Assembly: GCF_000226115.1 (NCBI RefSeq)
Contig: NC_016457.1
Span: forward strand, 1,612,001 to 1,676,000
Direction of reading: 5' to 3'
Length of the DNA stretch: 64,000 bases
From: Thermothielavioides terrestris NRRL 8126
Lineage: Eukaryota > Ascomycota > Sordariomycetes > Sordariales > Chaetomiaceae
Shown: piece by piece, positions 1 to 14,029 of the stretch
How the letters are laid out: each line of letters begins with the position of its first letter
Position numbering within the stretch: position 1 is the first letter of the stretch
Made by a program: the position numbers and the translations under genes
The notes under the pieces: model-generated
What the model saw: only the letters and a program-made list of their open reading frames with translations
Told to the model about the DNA's origin: nothing
Database searches by the model: none

Positions 1-1191
1 GTGTTGAAGGAGATGTACAGCATCTCATCCGTGCCGCAACCCGTTCTGGACCTGATATTTTCCGTCTTTGAAGACGGTGCCGCCTTAACGCAGGAGACCC
101 ACGCCGGCAGCCCTGTTGCCACTCAAGCAGCAGGACTGTTTAGTTTGCCCACGCTTGCCCTAGCCTTGTTCAGGGCTGTCTCACCTTATCATTACGCGCC
201 TGAGGTGGGCGGCAACATGCAAGTTTCCAGCACCATGCCAGTTGAATTCCGTCTAACGGGCACAGGTACCTTTACAACGACTCTACCTATATGGCAGAAC
301 GGCTATCCGAATTTGCCGCGGCCTGGAAACAGCGCGAAGACATCAGTCCGCGAGCACAAAACATGCTCCGCCTCGAAAACGACATCAAATCCCTCCAAAG
401 TTTCGCCAACCGCACCTACACCAACGAGCTCGCCATTCAAAAAACCGTCCTGCGCGACCTACTAGGCGGTAAGTCGCCACACCCCCTTTTGCCAACCCAG
501 CCCATTCCCCCCCTCCCCCCCTCTTTTCCCTTCCGGGGCGAATAGCACCAACCAATCACCCCGCAGCCAAGCTAAACAACCTCCCCTTTTCTCCATTGTA
601 GGAGAGCAGAACCTGCTGCAACAACCCGACACGGCGGCCGCCGTCTCGGCCGCCACCGGACGCGTGCGCGCGCTCGCCACCGCCTGGGAGGCCGTCCTCG
701 CCCGCTCCGTGTGGCAGCAGGCGGTCGGCGCGCTGGTCGACGCCGTCGCTGCCAAGATGGTCGCCGACGTCATGGATCTGCCCGCCATCGGCCAGGACGA
801 GGCCTACAGCATCGCCGGCCTGATCGCGTCGGCCGAGGAGCTGGACGAGCTGTTCTTGCCCAGCCGGTTGGCGAGGCATGGTGCTGGTGAAGGGGAAGGG
901 GTGGGGAAAGGGGTCCAGGGACAGGAGAAGAAGAAGGGGAAGGAGGAGGTGGAGGCGGAGGAGGTACCGCTCACGGCGCAATTCGCCGGCAGCTGGCTGC
1001 GGCTCAAGTATCTGAGCGAGGTGCTGCAGAGCAATCTCCGGGACGTGAGGTTCTTGTGGATGGAGGGGGAGCTGAGCCTGTACTTCACGGCGGAGGAGGT
1101 CGTGGACTTGGTCAAGGCCAGCTTCGAGGATAATGCGCGCACGAGGGAGGTGATTCGGGAGATCAGGGCGAATCTGAGGCCGCTAGAGTGA
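1..1191 (+). CDS. zw10: ZW10/Dsl1-family protein, C-terminal part (5' end outside the window)
   Basis: ZW10 proteins act in the Dsl1/NRZ tether that captures Golgi-derived vesicles at the ER and, in some lineages, at kinetochores. The gene enters the window in frame 1. Three exons are visible: 1-218, 266-468 and 602-1191 (336 residues seen). Joining them gives GGNMYLYNDSTYMAERL at the first junction, typical of this family, and a C-terminal helical stretch (LKYLSEVLQSNLRDVRFLW, then a segment around FTAEEVVDLVKASFEDN) that resembles the ZW10 C-terminus. Intron 1 (219-265, 47 nt) has a GC donor (GCAAGT) and a CTAAC branch site; no GT donor restores the frame. Intron 2 (469-601) has GTAAGT and TAG. 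A Lys/Glu-rich low-complexity insert sits in the last exon. Family assignment rests on pattern recognition, so Tip20/RINT1 relatives remain possible. Confidence 0.78.
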
Positions 1192-4100
1192 AGGTTTTTG
1201 GGTTAAGGGTGGTGGAGTTTTGGAGGGGGAGGGGAGGTGGGGTTTTAGGATGGAGTGGAGGGGCTGGTTTTTGGATGCGCCGCGTATCGAGGTTGTCTGG
1301 GGATGTGATCCGTGGAAGCGCTAGATTTTCAGTGCATTGCGTGGATCTATGCGTTGTTGGTTAAGGTTGTTTTGCATTGCTCGTCCACGGGGGCAGCGAT
1401 GTGGTGTTTTTGTGCCGTCTCTGCTGTGTTTACTTTGCCCCTGACTTGGCTTGTTTACAGTCTCCGTGTGACGGCCGTGCACTGCCGCATCATTAACTCG
1501 GAGCTTCGTAAGTACGAACGGCTCTCCGACTCATTCCAGATCAGGAACTGCCGAGGAGAGAAAAGCAAATGTCCTCCATTGATTGCTTCGTTGCAGGTCT
1601 CGTTTCGCGTATCTGCCGAGGCTCCGCGGCAACGGCATGCAAGAAGGCACACTTCACGGGCCGACCGGCTGCATGGTTGCGTCTCCGCCTCGGAGACAGC
1701 GGGCACTCCCCCCTTCCTCTGACTAATGGTTCTCCTTTCCGATTCCTCTTCCTGCATTTGCTTCCTGCGTGTTCGTTTGCCTTGCCCGCCTTTTCCGGTG
1801 CATGTCTCGGCCGAGACAGGTGGCCGGCGCAGAATACAAACGGTGAAGGGATGCGTTAATGGTATGTACGGAGGTAATGCTTGCTGCCTGCGCTCTGCTC
1901 TCCGGCGCAGATTATTACTGTATTATGTTGTGTTGTGCATGCAGCTGCAACTGCCTCACCCCCCTCCGACCAGCCTCCCATTGCTCGATCATGTCAGGCG
2001 CTGCGGCTGGGAAGGCGGGTCTCGCGAAGTACCGGCTTCCCTGGAGGTACTCGGCAAGACCTGCTGCAGATGGCCGGGCCGGATTGACAGCATGGCGGTT
2101 GAGGCAGAAGCAGAGACATGTCTCAGCTGGGTTGTCCGGATTGGACACGTGTCAGTGATGGGATTATGCACAGCAGGAGGAGGCGCTCAACTCGCGTGGC
2201 ATGATTCTCAACTTGTCGGCTGCAAATTGCTGTGAGTGGAGGGACCGGTGAGCCAAGTTGGCTGTCGGCCTGCAGGCTTACGAGAGCCGTAACGACTTGG
2301 GCAGGGATGGGAAGCAGGGGGCGGGCATGTTTGCTTGTTTGCTGCCAGACTCGATACCGCGCTGCGAGTGGCCTCCCGCTTCGGCACCCTGTACAGTGTC
2401 CGTCTGGATACCAAATCTCTGGGTCAAGGAGAGGGAAATGATGTCTCGAAGCTTGAGACAACCACAGTCAGGCTATGAACCTCCGAGTCGAGTCCGAGCC
2501 GTACGCAGACCCGGAACCAGAAACGGAAGCAGCTTAACGTATGCGGCAGCAGCAAACAATTCATCGCATGAGAAACCAGTTGGCTGCTTCTTCGGCCCCT
2601 GAGTGGGCCAGCCAACTCAGTCTGAACGCGGGTCGTCGATCTCTCAACCCAAGCCACACACGGCAGTTACCGAGCCTTGTGCTACCCGAAAGCACATCAC
2701 AGCGTAGGCTTCCTGGAGAAAGGCAAGACAGCGACATGGCAAGGCAAGACAGGCAAGAGCAAGACATACCCGGCGGAAGACCCTCCTTGGTTTAGCCACC
2801 TTCGCTTGTAGTGGCAAGTATTGCCAGGTAGCATGCCCGGACAAGACACTGACTGCCAGGGGGGGAAAGAATCCGCATGTATTCCGTTCATCATATGTCT
2901 TTGTCCTAGCACCGTCCAACCACTCGCTAGGCTCCGCGGCGAGCGGCCAGAGTTGACGGGCTCTTACTATGCTTCTCGAAACCTGATTGTTGTGCGAGAC
3001 ACAGTCCTAACAACAGGTTGCCGGGTTTCACTCCCAAGCGCAACTCTCCTGGGAGAGCCCAGCCATGTCCGTCCCATATCTCCGTCTCCCGCATCCCTGG
3101 TCCATGCCCGCCTTTCCATAGTGCTTTGAATAGGATTTTCTGCCGCCAAGCAAGTCTCAGCACGCCGATGTCTGCCTTCATCTCCTCTGGCCTCTCGGAG
3201 CAGAAGGTTATTCGAACGTACTGCGCATGTGAGTGTATGTACATTGCGTGCCGCCCTTCTGGGTCGAAGGTCTCTTCCGCTCATCAACCGGGTTCTCGAG
3301 TCCGATACTGCACAGCACAACATCAACCCCCCCAAACCCATCCCTTGTACTGCTATCAGGGAATTCTATGCTTTCAAGATCCCCGGCACGGTCGGCTGCC
3401 AGTTGGTGAGATGTCTACTACGAGGATCGAGTAATGTGAGGCAGAAATGCTGCGCAACCACATTGCAATTGGCACCGATGGCGGATGTGGAAGCTGAGTG
3501 ACACACTGTTGCAGTCTGTTCTCTCCTAAATCCCGCATGTTGCCCGGCTTGCCTTCCTGGGAAGTATGTTTATTAACCCCTTTTCAAGCAGATGTCCCCG
3601 AGGCAAACCTGGCCAGCTTTAGCCCACATCTGAGGCCGCCGAACCTGCCGTGTCACCTTGAAATTTGCAAGCAGTCGTGACAAGCGGTCTGGTTACCTTC
3701 CAGGAGCACGGCTCGGCCTCGGCTGATGATGCCCAAAATAGACCCCGAAGGTTGCACGACTTCAGATACAGCACCAAACACTCCACCGCATGAGACCCGC
3801 GGCAAAGGAAAAAGAAGGCAACCAAATATCAGACATTCCGGTTGAGGCTCGCTTGTCGTTTTCAGTCACACCGCTCGAAATACCGTGCTGATACGCCCCT
3901 GTATCTGATGTCTGCCATCCAGGAGGACTCCGAGCCAACCAATATTCCGCACTTCACATCTTCGCCCCCTTCGCTTATCTGATGCCGAGGATGCAGTCCT
4001 ACCACACATACCACACCACCAACGGTGGTGGATGGCCTCTACACACCCATCTGTTCCAACTGACCACTCGTCCCAGCGAAGCCGCTTGTCCAACCCGACC

Positions 4101-4742
4101 ACGAATGAGCGCCTGGGGACGAGACGGGTAGCTGCAGCAGCGCAACGAGTCACCTGCAGGCCGTCAAAACGCAGTGCGACATGACGCCTTCGTCCTCCAG
4201 CGATGCAGGCACGCAGACCGCCAAAGAAGGAGGATGGCCGGAGGGAGGGAGGGAGGGGCGGACTCGGAAAGCCGGATTGCCCCGGCCTCCACCGGCTTTA
4301 CTCCCCCGGTGCTGCCGTGACACACTGGTTGGCCCGCACCGCGTGTTTGGGCAGAGTGGCAGAACAAGTGACGAAGACATCCGGAGACTTCCTCCCAGTC
4401 CACTCACCACTTCCAGCTCACCAGGGCCGTCATGCAATGCAGGCCCCATCTGTCATCTTCCACCCCTTGGACCCGTCCCTGCACTGGCATCTCGTGTAGC
4501 CTATCACCTGCACAGGCTTTGCGGCTTGTCACATTTCGAGCAACATCGACCAAGGTCCCTGATCAAGGGTGGTACCCGAGAATGGCCGGTGAAGCAGCAT
4601 TGTCAGTCCGTCAGATGACGCATCCAGTGACTGACGGCTTCCGATTAAGTGATCGGCGGTGAATGAAACTGCTCTTCTTGACGTTGTCCCTTCGCCCCCC
4701 GGTGTTCCCTCAACAGGTGCAAAGGAAGCTAGAGGACCCTCT

Positions 4743-4761
4743 GGGGGGGGGGGGGGGGGGG
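4743..4761 (+). repeat. G homopolymer, 19 nt
   Basis: An uninterrupted run of 19 G lies in the gene-free region. Similar G/C runs occur at 39976-39995 (C20) and 59928-59945 (G18), so long G/C tracts seem tolerated in this genome. Run length is prone to sequencing error. Confidence 0.9.
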
Positions 4762-7700
4762 TGAGCACACTCCCGACCGGCACCGGCTATGGGCGGACAG
4801 GGAAGAAGAAGAACAGGAACCGGAGGCTATCCCGTACCGTGACAAGGGATCAATAGGGTGGGCAGAACGGGCCGTGTGTCTCTGCACAACAAAGGAGTAG
4901 TGGTAGTCTCGGAAGCAGCCGAGCGTGGAAGCCAGGGGTAGCCAAGGACACGCCGCGATCTGTCAACTCGTCCATGTTGTCGATGGATGCTACACAGTAT
5001 CCAGTGGGATTCCGACGGGCGGTTCTCAGAGCATCCAATCGGCCGCCACGGTGTAGCGGTCAACCCGCGCACAGCAACCCCTTCCCGAACACAGCAAGCA
5101 ACGCTCCTGCGGTGTAGATCACATCGCCATGCGACAGCACCGCTCCCATTCCATCCTCAAGCCCATCAAAGCCAACCCGATAGTCATGCTCACAGCTACC
5201 TCCCCTGGCCTCAGCAACTCCCGTGTTATTACCGCAAAGCGTCGCACCGGGCGACGAGCTCAACAACAAGAAAGGATGACACCATCGCCAGGGAGAGAGG
5301 TCCCCATACCATGCTCTACCATCGCATCCTCTCCCCTCCTTTTTCTCCCAGCGAAGAGTCAATACCGCAATAACACAGCATATCACTGCAGACAGGTTAC
5401 AGCCGACGAACATCACCAAACTGGGAGCAGAAGATAGCAGGGTGACATTGCTTCAGATCACCTGCCCCCGCGATCCATCATCAGCTAGCTCGTTCCCGAC
5501 CGTCAATTATTAAGACACACGGTTAAGCAGTAAGCACTACGGAATAACTATAGCTCTCTTGCCAGCCTGCGTCCCGCAGGTTTAGCATTATCTACACAGT
5601 AGGTATCTAGACGCAGCTGGCAAGTCTGTGCGGGCTGACGTCCCTGGCACCCCGTCTGGGTCAGCCAGCCACGTCCGTGAAGAGGCTCAGTCAGCTTGGG
5701 ACTTGCTGGGGCTGTTGGCCAAAGCATGGACTTCGATTGGACTGGATTGCGTTGGGCTGGATGACGTTGGCTCTGGGATGAGGAAAAGAACCAACCAAGC
5801 CGGGGGGGTAGCATGTTTCGTGCGATATCTCTGGTGCACTGTGCATACGTCTCACTCTTCGATACATACATACATCCTCTGTTCTAACTCTGGTCGGCTT
5901 GGCTGGTTAACTACACTTCGGAGGTACTGATTCGCAGTTGTGGGGACGGCGGAGCAAAGTCCGAGGGTCGTGTCGTCAAGCAGAGCCAAGCAGGCGATGC
6001 ATTGTGCATCTGAGGTTACACAACGCAAGGTCTGAGCTTTGGCGGCTGTGTTATTGGGCGGTCAGCGCTCGGTCTGTGCCAGGCTGAGTCGGGGAGAGTC
6101 GCGGTGAGCGAACCCTTGTTCACTGACGGGGACGATGATGTCAAGTGTTGTCGACAACACCCAGAGCTGCGCCAGCGAGCCACGGATACACACCGGCAGG
6201 GGTTTACTGCAAATGTGCGTACATACCGAAGCAGGGGTAGGCAGCAGCCACGCGGAGTGGCCACGCTTTCTTGCTCATTGTGAACATACATCGTGCGATC
6301 GACAAGTGAGGCGGCCGCACCGACCCGAATCGCCCACAGAAGGGAATCGAGGCGCGGCGCCAAGCAGGGCCCAACAAGCAAAACCCCACAGCAGAGACGT
6401 TGTCGCTTTCCTCGTCTCACCCGCAACTCGGTTCGATCTGCAAGGTCGTGGCGTGCTTGGGTCCAGGATGGGATGTGATAGCTCACACAGCAAGGGCCGA
6501 CTGGTTCGGACAGCCAAGGCCGTAGCATGCAATGTGCAAGACCCAAAGCGGCAATGGCAGCAAGGGGATCAGGCGGCCCAATGCCCGATGTGGTCGTCAC
6601 CTCCAATGCTGGGCGCACATGGCTGCGGCTGACTGCGTTGTGCTAGGACAAATCCCCGCTCCCCGGCTCGCAAGCGAGACCGGCGAGGACTGACTTGCGG
6701 TTGACTACACCAAACTAGTTGCTTTGGTAGGCAAGTTGTCACGCATTTGCTGCCACGAGGCGGCAAGGCGACGGAGGAACGGGCTTGGCTGCGGGTTCGA
6801 GAGGCTTGATCTTGGATGCCGCGTCAATCTTATTTGCAGACAACAGGCCGGTTGTTTGTGGCGCTGAGGTACGAAGCCGTGAGTTAGCTGACAGCGACCC
6901 CTGCGATCAATTGTTATCTCGTTCTTGACATGACATTTGAGCAAGGGCAACCGTTCTCTCAGAATAGACTCAAGGGCGTTGCCCCATCAGTGACCGACTG
7001 CCCACCAGCGTTGTCGTGTCATCGAACGGTCGGCGGCTCACAGCATCGATCGGATCTTTCGTGGGCAAGGTTGCACGGTTGCCAAATCCGGACTGTGCAT
7101 GATGTGTCCCTGTGTCAACTGTACACCATTGTAGGTTACTGCCAGAAACGGTAGGCGGGGAGGCGAGGAGTGCGGCAGGCCAAGGTGTGGGGAAGGTGAA
7201 AGAAAGGGTGAGATTTGGTTCGTGGAACATGCAACACGAAAGCACGCGGGGCGGACTTGCTTGAGTTGGCGGCCTGAGTGGTCGAGTCGCCGAGTTGCAA
7301 ACGAAGCCAGCGCAACTCGCGGACGCTGCAGGTGCAAGCGAGCGCCGGCGGGTCATGGAAATCGGCACATGACCGACTGCGCGCCAATGGCCGAAGGCTG
7401 CAACATCTGCATCTGCGTCTGCCTCTGCCTCTTGCGTGGGCCACCTTGGCCGGATCGGGACAACTCGATGCGTTGTCTTATTATCCGGGAGGGGTTACTA
7501 TTGCCCGGCTGTGCTTGTTGCGGACATGGCTAGGCAGCGGAGGTCACCAGCAGCTCTGCAGAGTGTGAGCGAGGCCCGGAGGAAGCATCGCGGACCGCTC
7601 CTGCCCGACATGGCATCACGGACTGGCTGTTGCCTGCGTGGTAACTGCCTGGTATGTGCTGTGGACGGAATACGGAAATGTTCCAGCACTGTACGGATAC

Positions 7701-10700
7701 GGATAGTTACGCCAACTCCTACTGTGAATGCAGGCCACGCCATCCACCGCAAGCAATGACGTCATAGTTACCAGCCCCACTCCTGTAACCAACAAAACCC
7801 TGGGCTCTTTCCGACGCAGCCGAACTGGCGGGTTCGCTTCGGAGAGGAAGGGTTGGCAGGGATGGCTTTTGCGGAGGCGGAGCCTTCCGAGCTGCCAGGC
7901 TGAACTTTGGAATCGAAGGATTCTAGAAAAATACACTAGTCCATTTGCCAGCTGCCCTCTCGTTAGTCGTTGGGTGCCCATGATCTGCTCAATCAACATG
8001 CCGTGTGTGCCGAATGCCTTGGGCCAAGCAAGGAATTCAAAATTCAAGGGGCCCACCTTTGCCCAACGGCACCACACGCGAGACAACAGATGGGATGAAA
8101 GGGGGAAGCTTCCAAGCAGGCACACGCACACACCTCGCTGCCCCTGAGCTGCCTGGTGGACACCGCGTCCTCGGTAAAGGCCACAAGCCTACCCCTGTCT
8201 TGGTGTTCCCAGCGGGAGGCCTGCCGATGATGCTCATGGAACTTTGACATTTCGATTGTCATGCACATTTCGGTGATACGGATTATGGAGTACACTACAC
8301 TACCCATTATCGTTCGATTTTCTTGTTCCTCCTCGCCTACTCTCCTCGCCTATTCGTGTGGTGTGAAACGAAACGCTTTCCCCTTTCGCTATCCCCGCTG
8401 GCGATCTATGCACGCTGCAACGGAAATGATGTGCAGCAAGCCAAAAGGGTCGCGGGGCATCCGCTTGGGGTTGTTTTGGATGAGCATGGCTGCTACCTTG
8501 CAAGGATCTCTCATTGGTAGTGTACCTTTTATTGCAGTACTGTGTAGGTAGGGATAGGTAAGGTATGTGCTGTTTGCTTGATTTTTTACATGTTAATGAT
8601 TGACTGACCTGCGCGAAACGTGCCCGAGGGTGGTGCGTACCCAATGGAGATTGGTCTCGCTGCCCGTGGGGGCTGCAGGCCACGTATCGACTGTTTACTT
8701 GGTCAGGAAGCCCTTTATTACATCAGGGCCGTGAAGGTCGCTCGTGACCTGTGTCCCTCTCCCAGATTGAGCTGTCTGCAGGGCGGCATCCGTGTCGATG
8801 CGGGGACGAGGCCCAATTATAGAGTCCAGTACAACCCCTCGCGATGCTTCCTCGACATACTGGCATCCCCCACTTTCTCCGGCATGCTGCAGTCCGCTGG
8901 GACGCACACCGCACACGGTAGCGATTGGATGCGCGAAGGCGAGCTACTGCATCTCGACAATGTCATAACAAGAGTGATAACATAGCGTGGGGTGCCGAGG
9001 ATGAGGGCAGAGGAGGGAACCGAAATTGCGGCCACCTCGGCCCTCCGCTGGCCGTTTGTGTCGATGCGCGTTGCTGCCCGCTGATCGGATATCACCACCG
9101 GGCCGTTCGAGAGCCAGGTATCGGCCCACCTGTGACAGTGGTCGGCACGGCTGGCGCAATTCTGCATTCGTAACTGCCGCGGGGAAATACCCGGAAAAGG
9201 AAAACCACCTGGACCTTAGAGACTCACAGATGGACCGGTTTGCTAGGAGGCTGGGTTGGAGACTTGCTTTCCAGTGGCTGAATCCGGAAACCTTTCCCTG
9301 GTGTCGCCTGCGATCAACAGCTCCTTTCCCTTCGGTTTTCGCTGCGGGGAGAGAAAATGGCGCGTGCAATCGTGCAGCCGTCGGGAGGGCGCCCGCTGCG
9401 GCACCGGCCCCTCCCGTCGAGTTGCCATGTACAGTATCCCGTAGCAACAGGCGCTTTCAGTGCTGCGCGGATTTGCTGTTCCATCTCGCGGCCCGGAAAC
9501 AACCCGCTCGCCCCGGTCGTCCCTGGACAGGGCCATACGACGTAAGATCCGCCACTATGGAATAAGAAGGAGGAGACAGAGGTTGTCGGGTGACTGACTT
9601 CCGGTGCCACGGGCTCGCTCTCATCAAGCCGCGAGGGTTGCGCTGTGGGAGGCCCCAATACGAACAAAGGGAAGGTCGTCGCATCGAGAGGCAGTCGCTT
9701 TCCTCCGGGTAATTCCCTGGGCGTCGACCGTTTGCTGTGACCGAAGCCTGGCCCCGTACTCGCCGAGACGTATGGCCGAATTAATTGGCGCCTGACTGTG
9801 GAGGTTGCTTCTTTGCTCTGTGGGGAGAAACAGTGACAACGCACAAGGTGTTTGTTTGGCATGGGACAAAGGATCCTCTGTGAGCCATCAGCAGGCAGTG
9901 GCAACGCTGAGCAGCGGGGCCTCGACAGCCACTTTGGCCAGCCGCTGTCAAGTCAGACGTCATCACCCAGGAGGGACCCTTGGATTGCCAGAACATGAAA
10001 CAGGGCAAGACCGCGCAACGGCGCCTAATCGGGATCCACGCCGATCTGCAGTGGGGTCCCGAACCACCCCAGATCCGGGAATGTTCGTCAGATGATTCAG
10101 CATTCCCAGGCTCACAGCTTGCTCAGCGCCATGGCGAAAGCTGGAGGCTGATGGATCAGGATCCGACGGGCTTTTGGGGAAATGCGAATCTGGCAAATCC
10201 TTCTTTCTTCTGGTCGCGGATCTGCGCCGGTGCCGTTTCAGAGCCAGGAGCCCCACCATGGCGGCGGTATCGAGCGCCAGCTCAGCGATGAGTTCAGGGA
10301 TGGGCACGTGGATTCGCTCCCGTGTTTCTCACGGGGTCCTTTGCTGGACCTGTTCGTGTTTCATTGTGTGCACAGGAGTGTACGAATTATACTAGTTAGT
10401 GTATTGCGGGCTTTGCAGACGAGAGCCTTCCTTATCCGGATTCCCCTCGGAACTGCACTTCCTCACGCACCTGGGTTGCAACATCCCTGAATTGCCGCAC
10501 AGATCCGACCTCAGATCCGTGTTGATGGAAAAGACGGCACTCAGCTTGCTGGAAAGGGCTCTGCCAAGACAGCGCTGCCTTGGGAGGGCTTGCGATCATT
10601 GGCGGAGTGGGAAGCGATAAGATCTCACCCCTGGCTTGTACACGAGAAGCAGGGGCTTTTCGCTGTCCTGAGATAAACTGACGCGAAAATTTGCTGAGAT

Positions 10701-12412
10701 TTCTGTCCTCGTGACGCAACTTTGGGCGACCGCTACCTTTCCCTCGGCGCATTCCAATGGGCTCAACCTTGGAATCGCTCACCCAGGCGTCCAATCAAAA
10801 TGAGAATTGGGTTGAAGCAGTATCTCCGTACTGTACTCCGTACGGTTTTACACTAGTCCGTACACTAAGTGTAAGTACACTATTTCGTGCATGTTCTGAT
10901 TGCTCCAACACTCCTAAATGCCAAACAGATGGGCGACCGCTTTCCTTGGTTAGGAACAGGCCGTAATAATGATCGTAGTTGGGAGAAACACGATCTTCAA
11001 GTTGATCGTTTCCATTCCGCGAGATGGCGAGATGGGCAGGGAGTGATCACCGTTGCCGGCCCATCTTCCGGATGGGGAAGGGGAAATGTTTGCCATGGCA
11101 TGCTGTGCAGGGCAGGTTTTGTGCGTTACAGGTACTGCGTAAGTTACGCCGGAAAGGGCACTCGGCTGCTTGGCGCCCTGCCCTGGGCTGGGGCAGAGGC
11201 CACTCAGACCAACCAACGAAGCTCTGCGAGCTGAGCCTCGGAACGCATCGGGTCCGAATGACACAGCTGGTGCTCAAAGGCGGCAAAATGTCGGTGAACA
11301 AGCGAGTAAATTGCAAGGAAATAAGTAAGTAATCCTTTGCTTTGTCCCACAAAGCCAAGTATGGCCCATTGGGTCACGGCAGGTCCACATGGCGGTGATG
11401 GAAATGAAGCGGGGCGTGTCCCCAGAAAGTTCAGAGGCTCTGATGTTGAGTCATTGGAGCTCTCTGTCTTCAGTTCTTGTAGCCAGCGCAGTCACGACAT
11501 GGAAGCGCATAAAACACCACCCTTCGCTCTCTGTCTGGATAGGTAGGTAGGTACTTCCTATCTAAGTAGGTCTCGAAGACTGGGTGATATGAATGCTTCA
11601 AGACGGAAAGGAAAGACTTCGCACGGCTCCCCAGCACAGGCGAGCGAAGAGAACGTCATCCTCCTCAAAGAAAGCTCCACAATACTTACTGTAATGCACA
11701 GGAGGTAACATACTAATAATACACGGTACCTCCGCAGAACGCAGCAGAGGAATTGGGCTGTCAAGTGAAGGAGGGGCAGGAAAACAGCGACAAGCCATGT
11801 GTGCACAATGTGGGGAAGCTCGCAGGGCAGGCGCGGTCATGCAAGGCTGCATTCCTTAGCCGAGTCCGGGCAGCGCCGAGGAGGAGCGCGCTGTGTAACG
11901 GTCTGTAACGTTACTGTAATGTGCCTCTGTTTTCCATACCATTGTACCGCCTTGCTTCGCGCCACTGATGGGTGCTATGGAAGATTCACCTGTCCTTTGC
12001 GCCAACACATTTTCCAAGCCTGGTGATTACGACCCCCCCAAGGAATCCCAACCAGTGTATACTCCTGTCTGTGATCGACTTGGCAGTTGAGATCGTCATG
12101 ACTTAGTATGTATCTCTCATGTGAAACTAGGAAGATCCCGCGGAAGCAAGCTTGTGTGTCGAGGCTTCTCAGCTTAGTCAGGTTCATTCAATCTGTTACT
12201 CATGCCTGGGCCTGTCTGCGCCTTGCCCCTTGATTGGGCACCTCAGAAATGAGCAGTTACAATTCCCCGAAAAGGCAAGAACTTTCGTGAAAACCTGAAG
12301 CCGTCTTTTCAATTCGGTGCCTCCGGCCAAGGGAATTACCACAGTCCATAGGTCAGCGCACTGGGGCATGCAAGCCCTGCTGCGGGAGGGTCCAATGCCA
12401 AAGATCCTGTAT

Positions 12413-12442
12413 TGTACTGTATGTACTGTATGTACATACACA
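12413..12442. repeat. TGTACTGTA short tandem repeat with a palindrome
   Basis: Two and a half copies of a TGTACTGTA-like unit lead into the perfect 12-bp palindrome GTATGTACATAC. No function is evident. Confidence 0.6.
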
Positions 12443-12600
12443 GTCCCAGTAGTCGTATGATACGTGCTACATACATCAACGATAACGATGGGTTCTGTAC
12501 ACTTCCTGTGAATGACACAATTTTCGCATCCACTGGGCTGTTCTTTCTTTCTCGTCGATGATCGCTTGTGAGCCAACCGCCCAAACCGCCCCTGTCCTTG

Positions 12601-14029
12601 GCCATGCTCCCGCACCGCCCTCACGGTCGTCCCACAATGATAATTTCCAGGCATTACCTTGTGGAACACGACAAGACAAAAAGGACCGTCTTCGCCATCC
12701 ATCACCGCCAGCACCCAGCATTGAAATAGATTTCGCAGCCACGCGCACACACGCACATGCCGTATTCCGTTATACCCTGGATCGAACTTGCTCTTCTGAA
12801 CGGCAATTGCGCACGCCGAACCGCCATTGACGTCCATTACCCGCGCGCAACGACAAGACACGGTGCGAGCATCTGGCCATTTGCAGCCATCGACATCACG
12901 CCGCCGTCAACGCAGCTGCGGCCCTTGTCACAAGCCAGGCCAAAGACTTGACCTTATTCATACCTCCCTGTCCACAGACGACAACAGTTCGGCCGAATTT
13001 TCGCTGCTGGACTTGCTTTGAGACGCAGAACACGCCGCAGATCTCCCCAGCAACCCCGGTTTACATCAATTCCTTCCCGCGGCGTACTCCGACCGGTCAT
13101 CGCGACCTTTTACACGCCCATTGTCTGGCCGTGCTGCTGCCAAGCTGCAGCTAGCGACAGGCGCATCCCGAGCCTGCATCCAGCGCGACGCTTACTTCGA
13201 ACTCTTCTTAGCGCCAAGCCCTGCATGAAGGGTACACGGAAGGTTGCCTTATTATCCTCATCTGCAGCACATCGTTGCGACTTCAACATCACCTCCTTCC
13301 CGCCTTCTGGCTGGCCCCCCTGCGCCTGGTTTTTGTGGGCCTCCCGAGCTGCCTTACTTCCCACCCTCACCCCCCCGAACCGGCATCCTGGGATGCCCAA
13401 ATAGAGCCACTTGCATACGGCTGGCCACTTCATCATTCTGCCGCTGTGAGCAACACGGCCTCTCACACGGCGTCCCAAATATCGACGCATCGACAAAGCA
13501 AGTCGTACGTGCCGGTACCTGGGTTGTCTTTTGTACCGGTACCCGCATATACACCTGCAGCAAGACCACAGGTCGGCAGGTCGACAGGTCCGAGTCGCAC
13601 CTTGCAGCTTGCTGATCTCGCATCGGCTTGCCGTCGTCGTCATTCTCCGGCTCGCCTCTGCTGCATTGTTCGGCAGGCCGCCCTGCGCCGCTCAAAACCT
13701 TATCCCCACGCGATCTGCGTCTGCCGGCATCGTGGAGCCCGTCTATACCTTCCCCACCTCTCTGTTTGTCCGAGAAGCAGGCGCCGGAACGTCAGACAGC
13801 ATCCCCCCCCCCAAAAAAAATGCGGTGGAAGGCACTTCGTCCCTTATAAGCCCTCCGCACCTCTCTTTCCAAAGCGGCCGTGGCGCTCCACATTCAAGTC
13901 CTGGTTGACTACGTCCACCCACCTGCCTCTGCCACTCTGGATCTCTCTCTCCCTCTTCTCTCAGCCTCTCTGGCGCTGTGAGCGCCGCCCTCGGTCCCAG
14001 CCGTTCTGGTACCTTCGATCATCTCAACC
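12601..14029 (+). other. Upstream region and pyrimidine-rich leader of the phospholipase C gene
   Basis: The interval becomes increasingly C/T-rich on the plus strand towards 14030, with blocks such as 13855-13980 dominated by CTC, TCT and CCC, the usual look of fungal core promoters and 5' leaders. A frame stays open from 13275 and closes on a TGA overlapping the phospholipase start codon (ATGA), but it looks like stop-poor C/T-rich leader rather than a gene. No clear TATA box is seen. Confidence 0.5.

Larger units (their letters stand above)
1192..12600. other. Gene-free stretch, about 11.4 kb
   Basis: I see no coherent gene. The reading frames that are open here on both strands encode Cys/Arg/Pro-rich sequence without domains, and they overlap one another on opposite strands, as expected of chance frames in GC-rich DNA. 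Base composition looks like the rest of the GC-rich chromosome rather than like an AT-rich RIP island, and I found no terminal repeats, target duplications or transposase remnants. The only distinct features are a G homopolymer (4743-4761) and small TAC/GTA-rich palindromic patches (about 10815-10880 and 12413-12442). It could be an extended regulatory domain or hold non-coding RNA; the sequence alone does not decide. Confidence 0.6.

Noticed and set aside
6016..6618. 200-codon minus-strand frame in the gene-free region, and similar frames at 9026-9565, 9314-9904 and 12196-12861.
   Set aside because: Cys/Arg-rich chance frames overlapping others on the opposite strand; no motif, no splice-supported extension.
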